In this document: piece after piece, positions 59,331 to 64,000 of the stretch
Layout of the letters: each line of letters starts with the position of its first letter
How positions within the stretch are numbered: position 1 is the stretch's first letter
DNA from: Diphasiastrum complanatum
Taxonomy: Eukaryota > Streptophyta > Lycopodiopsida > Lycopodiales > Lycopodiaceae
Assembly (NCBI GenBank): GCA_029204225.1
Contig: MU831571.1
Coordinates: 62,001 to 126,000, forward strand
Direction: 5' to 3'
Length of the DNA: 64,000 bases
Program-made: the position numbers and the translations under genes
The notes under the pieces: generated by a model
Told to the model about the DNA's origin: nothing
What the model saw: the letters and a program-made list of their open reading frames with translations, nothing else
The model's database searches: none

Positions 59331-60021
59331 CACAACAACAACACACGTCCTATCCACCACGAAACAACCAGATCCATATACAAGAGTTGCCTAGACAACC
59401 TAGACATCAACCTCAACAACAGCTGGCACTCTTAGGACCACCACCATGAGGACAACAGGATCTAGGAGCACAAAAAAATAGACATCATCGAGAGTCTTCA
59501 CACACACACCTGGTAGAAAATTCCTACGATCAATCATATCATCCTGATACATCAATTCCATCATCTAGCAATCACCAGAATCAAACCGACAACTCATGCT
59601 CGTGCAAACAAGCTGAGTATTCCACACCACAAGACAAGCCAACTCAGCTAGCCATCCAAGATGGTTACACTATTGCCACCGGACCCATGAGCAACCGCTG
59701 CTTTATCTGAAGGGAACAGGACATTTCATGGCTGACTGTAAAGTTAAAAACCAATACCATGCCAAATGTCCCGACTGTGTTCGCAAACACAGCTTCAAAG
59801 ACTATCCAAAACAACCTAACAGGATCCTTCCAGCACGTCATATCACATCCGCACCTGTTAGAGTTCTTACTAGAGCATAACGCCAACAACAAGAACAGCA
59901 GCAAAACCATGGACAATCAGCTGACCCACATGGAAGAAATTTGACATCCTCCACAGCACCAAAAGATTACCCAGACCCAACAGTGGAACAAAGACAATAC
60001 AACAAATTTTGAGATGAATTT
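59331..60021 (+). pseudogene. gypsy gag-protease spacer
   Basis: Gln/Pro-rich sequence in broken frames linking gag to protease; no domain recognised. A further Cys-containing segment near 59690-59800 may be part of a third knuckle-like motif. Confidence 0.5.
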
Positions 60022-60723
60022 TTGCGAGAGGAAAAACATACGAACAGTCTGTTATCAGCTCATATCCCCGAAAAGGAGCAATCCCTTCAGGGAATTGAAG
60101 TATTTTCTGACCTCCTGCAAGCTCAACTCACCATGCCATTCCATAGTGCTATCAAATCCTTCACCGGACTTCAACGTTATATCCATCATAGTTTTCAACT
60201 GCCTCCTATTCCTGATGAACAGCAAAAACCAGAAGCGATTCCTGAAATTCCTCAGATTCCTATGAATGTGATGAATATAGGTGTTGCTAAGGGGAATAGC
60301 ATCACACTACCCTTATCCTATAAAGATTATCCCGCAGTATCTGCTATCCTCGATAGCGGATCAGGCGTCAATATAATGGCTTTGTCATTAGCAAAGTCAT
60401 GGGGCTTCACTACACTCGATCAACCACGATATAAACTTCGTATGGCTAATCAACGAATTATTGACCCTGCTGGTCATTTATCAAATATAAAAGTTCAAAT
60501 AGCAGGTGTCAAGTTTATCATCGATTGTGTCATCTTAGACTTACCAGAAGATGCCAATACGTATAAACTCCTTCTTGATACACCCTGGCTCCAGATGGCA
60601 GGTGTTGTCCAAGACTGGAAGAACAACAAAATTACCTTTGGCAACCATGATATACAACATATGACGAATCAGATAGTGTCCCGATCCAACCAAAAGGACA
60701 CTATACACGAACCACAGACATAA
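60022..60723 (+). pseudogene. gypsy aspartic protease
   Basis: An open frame of 233 codons. The retropepsin active site is ILDSGSGVNIMALSLAKSWGF at about 60349-60411 (residue ~110), followed by the flap and the LLDTPWLQMAGVVQDW block near 60570, as in plant gypsy proteases. A TAA at 60721 ends the frame. The enzyme would cut the gag-pol polyprotein in the virus-like particle; it is no longer linked in frame to reverse transcriptase. Confidence 0.88.
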
Positions 60724-61577
60724 TCAATTGGGGTCATGCACTAGCTACCGTGGACTGTGCGGATTCCAATCGATGTCATATCGAAACGGCTACAGAAGAT
60801 GTGGATATTCTTCCATCTTCTACGAACATTGACACACCCATCATTCCCCTCATGATGATAGACCCCATTCCTATAGCTTGGTGCCCAGGAGAACCTAGTG
60901 TCTCTGCTGCCCATGTTTCGGAAGAAGGTCTTCTTTCCATGGATGATGTCGAAATGACGGATGATCATGTACTCCTCTATCTAGATGCTCAACGTTATCC
61001 GTCCAAAGTCATTCCTAAGGAGATCAAGTCACCAGGACCATTGGCTCATGTCCAACTAACATCCAAAGTACCAAACACACAAGCATATAGGCCCAAAACC
61101 AAAGTATATACTTGGGAGTGTATCTCAATGAAGTCTGGGATACAATCGACAATGATATGGTAAGTGAGGCCACAACACCACCCATTCAAAAACCAAAAAA
61201 AACCTCGGTTACAAAAAAATACCATTATTGCTACAAAATTAACCGAGCGACAAAAACAGATGTGTGGGAAGCTTAAACAGCCAATCAAGCCCTTGTCAGA
61301 GGGGACAGACAACAAACACTCCGAAAAAGCTTCCACGTCTGATAAAGAATCACCTCAAATGATTCCTAAAGTCCCAGAACTTTTTGTGGACCCACCTTTC
61401 GATCTTCCACAGAAGTTCAAAGACTTTACACTGGATGACGTTGTTATCCAGTTACCGTAGCCACATCGGGAACCTACACCAAGTTCCAATTCCTTTGAAG
61501 GACCCGTTAAGACAATTCCACTAAACCTTAAAGATCCTGACGAGGACATAGATCGAATAGTTCATGTTGGTGCACAT
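60724..61577 (+). pseudogene. gypsy spacer between protease and reverse transcriptase
   Basis: Open segments (60750-61163, 61164-61460) without a recognised domain, separated by stops. Typical linker of this gypsy lineage. Confidence 0.55.
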
Positions 61578-62160
61578 TTGTCATCAACCCAACTGTCTGA
61601 TCTAGAGACTTTATTATGCAAATATAGGGATGTATTTGCATGGAATTATACCAAGATGAAAGGAATCCCCCCTGAAATAGTAGTACATCGGATTCCTCTA
61701 GAAGACAATGCTAAGCCCGTTAGGGCTAAACCTTACAGTAGTAATCCAGTCTATCGTGAGAGGATCGACGAAGATATTAAGAAATTGCTGGATGTTGGCT
61801 TCATTTATGAAGTCCAACATACTGATTGGGTATCACCCATTGTGGTTGTACCCAAGAAAAACGACAAGCTTCGTATCTGTGTTGACCTCAAGAACCTTAA
61901 TGTGGTTACGAAGAAAGACCATTTTTCCTTGCCCCTAACAACCCAAATATTAGAGGAAATGGCGAGAGCTGAAGCTTTCAGCTTCTTGGATGGGTTCAGC
62001 GACTATTTCCTTGTTCAAATAGCCCTTGAAGATAAACATAAAACGGCTTTTGCCATAGAGAGTGGCGTTTACGGTTATAACGTTATGCGTTTTGGCTTAT
62101 GTAACACCCCCTCAACATTTCAACTGGCCTTTCAAGATTTGTTACATTAGGACGTGGAGA
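61578..62160 (+). pseudogene. gypsy reverse transcriptase
   Basis: 190 open codons: LLCKYRDVFAWNYTKMKGIPPEIVVHRI, WVSPIVVVPKKNDKLRICVDLKNLN, FSFLDGFSDYFLVQIALEDKHKTAFAI, GVYGYNVMRFGLCNTPSTFQ. A TAG at 62148-62150 falls just before the catalytic EIYLDDLGVHS (62157-62189), so the fingers-palm part and the YLDD box are in separate open frames. Confidence 0.92.
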
Positions 62161-62960
62161 TTTATCTCGATGATCTAGGTGTACATTCTTCCGCTGCTAT
62201 GCACCTAGATGCCTTGGAGAAAACCTTTATTCGCTGTTGTAGGTTCGACATCTCACTAAACCCTGATAAATGCCAAATATGGGTCACCCGTGGAGTTGTA
62301 CTCGGGCATATAATATCAAAGGACGGTATTTCTATCGGCCCATCAAAAATCAAGGTTATCGTGGACATGCCCCTACCTGCAACAGTGAAGGAAGTATATG
62401 TCTTCCTCGGTCATACCAACTACTATCGCATCTTTATAATCGACTATGCCGGCAAGGCACGTCTCGTTTATTTAGTTGTGGTAGATCCTCGCTGGACCAA
62501 AGAACGAATTAAGGCCTTTGAGGAGTTGAAGATAGCACTCACAACAGCTCCCATACTCCGCTCGCCAGATTACATGAAAGAATTCCATGTGCATACTGAC
62601 GCAAGTAAGTATGCCATTGGGGGTCTTCTTGCACAACCAGGCGAGTATGGCAAGGACTTTCCCGTACGTTTCTTAAGCAGGCAACTGGTGCCTGCTGAAG
62701 TAAACTATACACTATCGAGAGAGAAGCATTGGCAATGGTCTATGCAGTACAACAACTACGACATTATTTATTAGGCCAGACCTTTGCTTTCTACACAGAC
62801 CATCAAGCACTCCTATATATCGTTAATAAGTCCTGTAAGACGGGACGAACAGCTTGATGGCTACTAATTTTGGAGGAATTTAATTTCCGTATAGTCGTTC
62901 GAAAAGGGTCCCAACATTTCATGGCAGATCACCTTTCCAGACTACCAAGTGCTGAAAAAG
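62154..62960 (+). pseudogene. gypsy reverse transcriptase end and RNase H
   Basis: Open to 62774 with YLDD, ISLNPDKCQIWVTRGVVLGHIIS, FLGHTNYYRIFI (thumb and connection) and RNase H start FHVHTDASKYAIGGLL near 62590. A frameshift near 62720 leads to TDHQALLYIVNKSCKTGR and the VVRKGSQHFMADHLSRL end near 62940. Confidence 0.9.
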
Positions 62961-63099
62961 CAACTGCACCAGTCAACGATGATCTTCTTGATGCATGCCT
63001 TTTTTAGATCGATGCCACACCCCTATGGGCTGAGGAGATCACTCAGTTCCTCACAACAGGCCAGCTAAAAGAAGGCCTGACTACAACAAATTTTTTTTT

Positions 63100-64000
63100 T
63101 TTTTTTAAAAGCAGCGCCCTTTCAGTTAATTGCGGGACAACTTTACAAAAGGGACGTTGACGACATTATTCGACAATGTGCCTATGAACCTGAGATACGA
63201 CCGATAATATTCCAGGCTCATGAGGGCATTGGAGGTGGCCACTTTTCTGCTGAAGCCACAACAAAGATTATCCTTCGAGCAGGATTATGGTGGCCATCTT
63301 TGTTTAAAGACACGTTTGCTGTCATTAAAGCATGTGATGTCTGTCAAAGAGCAAGGAAAAATACCAAAGCAGACTTCACATCATTGACTCCCATTATAGA
63401 AGGCGAAGCCTTCCATAAGTGGGGGATTGACTTTGTTGGACCCATCAGTCCAGCAGCAAAACATACCCAAGCTCGATACATCCTCATAGCCACAGATTAC
63501 GCCACTAAGTGGGTAGAGGCCCGAGCAACGAAGGACGCCAACGCAAAAAACAGTTGCACGTTTTCTTTACGAAAATATTATTACCCATTTTGGCTGTCCC
63601 ATTGAGCTTGTTAGTGATCACGACACGCATTTTTTAAATGCTGTCATTGATAATCTCCTACGCACCTTGTCGTTCACATAAAAAGTACACCGTACTATCC
63701 TAGGTGTAATGGCCAGGCTGAATCAACTAACAAGACGATCTGTAAAATTCTAACCAAGATAGTTGAAACCAGTCGCTCTGATTGGAAAACAAAACTTTTC
63801 TCAGCTATCTGGGCTTACCGCACCACCCCGAAGAAAGCCACTGGGTGGATAACCCCTTTCCACTTAGTATACGGTCAAGAAGCGGTAATGCCCATAGAAT
63901 TCTTAGTACCTTCGCTAAGAGTTACAGAGGCTTTTTCAACAGATCTCTATGAAAAAGCTTCAATCGAACAACAAGTCAAAACCATGCTATTTACGTTAGT
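63100..64000 (+). pseudogene. gypsy integrase, cut by window end
   Basis: Zinc-binding domain HEGIGGGHFSAEATTKIIL ... KACDVCQRARK (63220-63360); core GIDFVGPISPAAKHTQARYIL near 63425; then, after a frameshift near 63600, SDHDTHFLNAV, NGQAESTNKTI near 63710 and VYGQEAVMPIEFLVPSLRV near 63870-63920. Close in style to the integrase at 27605-28890. Continues past 64000. Confidence 0.9.

Larger units (their letters stand above)
58398..64000 (+). mobile_element. Ty3/gypsy retrotransposon, gag to integrase, runs off the window
   Basis: Gag, protease, reverse transcriptase, RNase H and integrase occur in gypsy order over 5.6 kb. The 5' LTR is not recognised and the 3' part lies beyond 64000. Frames are broken by several stops and shifts. 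Gag with paired zinc knuckles and the integrase style match the gypsy pieces at 4090-5069 and 27605-29805. Confidence 0.9.

Overview
This window looks like intergenic and intronic DNA of a land plant with a large, repeat-choked nuclear genome. It is AT-rich. Nearly every long reading frame belongs to an LTR retrotransposon (Ty1/copia or Ty3/gypsy) or to a CACTA DNA transposon, and the two host genes found have GT-AG introns. The species cannot be told from the sequence. Giant TE-filled introns and many decayed copia elements would fit a fern, a gymnosperm or a large-genome angiosperm.

Host genes. (1) On the + strand, four exons (6340-6418, 9728-9815, 9995-10038, 17871-18047) join in phase into the C-terminal ~128 residues of a short-chain dehydrogenase/reductase of the retinol-dehydrogenase/TIC32-like type; its N-terminal exons are not in the window. 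Its last intron (7.8 kb) holds a complete copia element (11181-17348) in sense orientation. (2) On the - strand, 48948-48285 is a complete two-exon gene for a small secreted protein of the Pollen Ole e 1/extensin-like family (175 aa, six Cys), with a TATA box upstream.

Layout. 1-4089: copia element on the - strand, cut by the window edge. 4090-5069: gypsy gag remnant (-). 6340-18047: SDR gene with its intronic copia. 18397-19579: copia LTR, primer site and leader (+). 19580-25206: copia on the - strand with two unlike LTRs. 25210-29805: gypsy material (-), including an unrecognised ORF. 29806-36560: a patchwork of copia and gypsy scraps on both strands, including a gypsy-tail/LTR/copia-gag junction. 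36565-38572: internally deleted copia with a 534-codon open RT-RNase H frame. About 39490-46503: 3' part of a CACTA element, interrupted by a copia (40691-45517) with matching 5-bp target duplications (GTAAT). 48285-48948: Ole e 1-like gene. 50338-53914: internally deleted copia whose right LTR carries a 147-bp (CT)n tract. 54850-58098: gypsy and copia scraps. 58398-64000: gypsy element (+) running off the right edge.

No retroelement here appears able to move by itself: each has stop codons, frameshifts, deletions or lost catalytic residues. The points most worth following are the intronic copia in the SDR gene, a perfect 10-bp palindrome CACACGTGTG recurring in LTRs or leaders of several copia families, a (CT)n expansion at the predicted start site in only one LTR of a pair, the gypsy/copia junction sharing one LTR, and the unrecognised ORF at 25210-26497. 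No tRNA, rRNA, CRISPR array or bacterial-type feature was seen.
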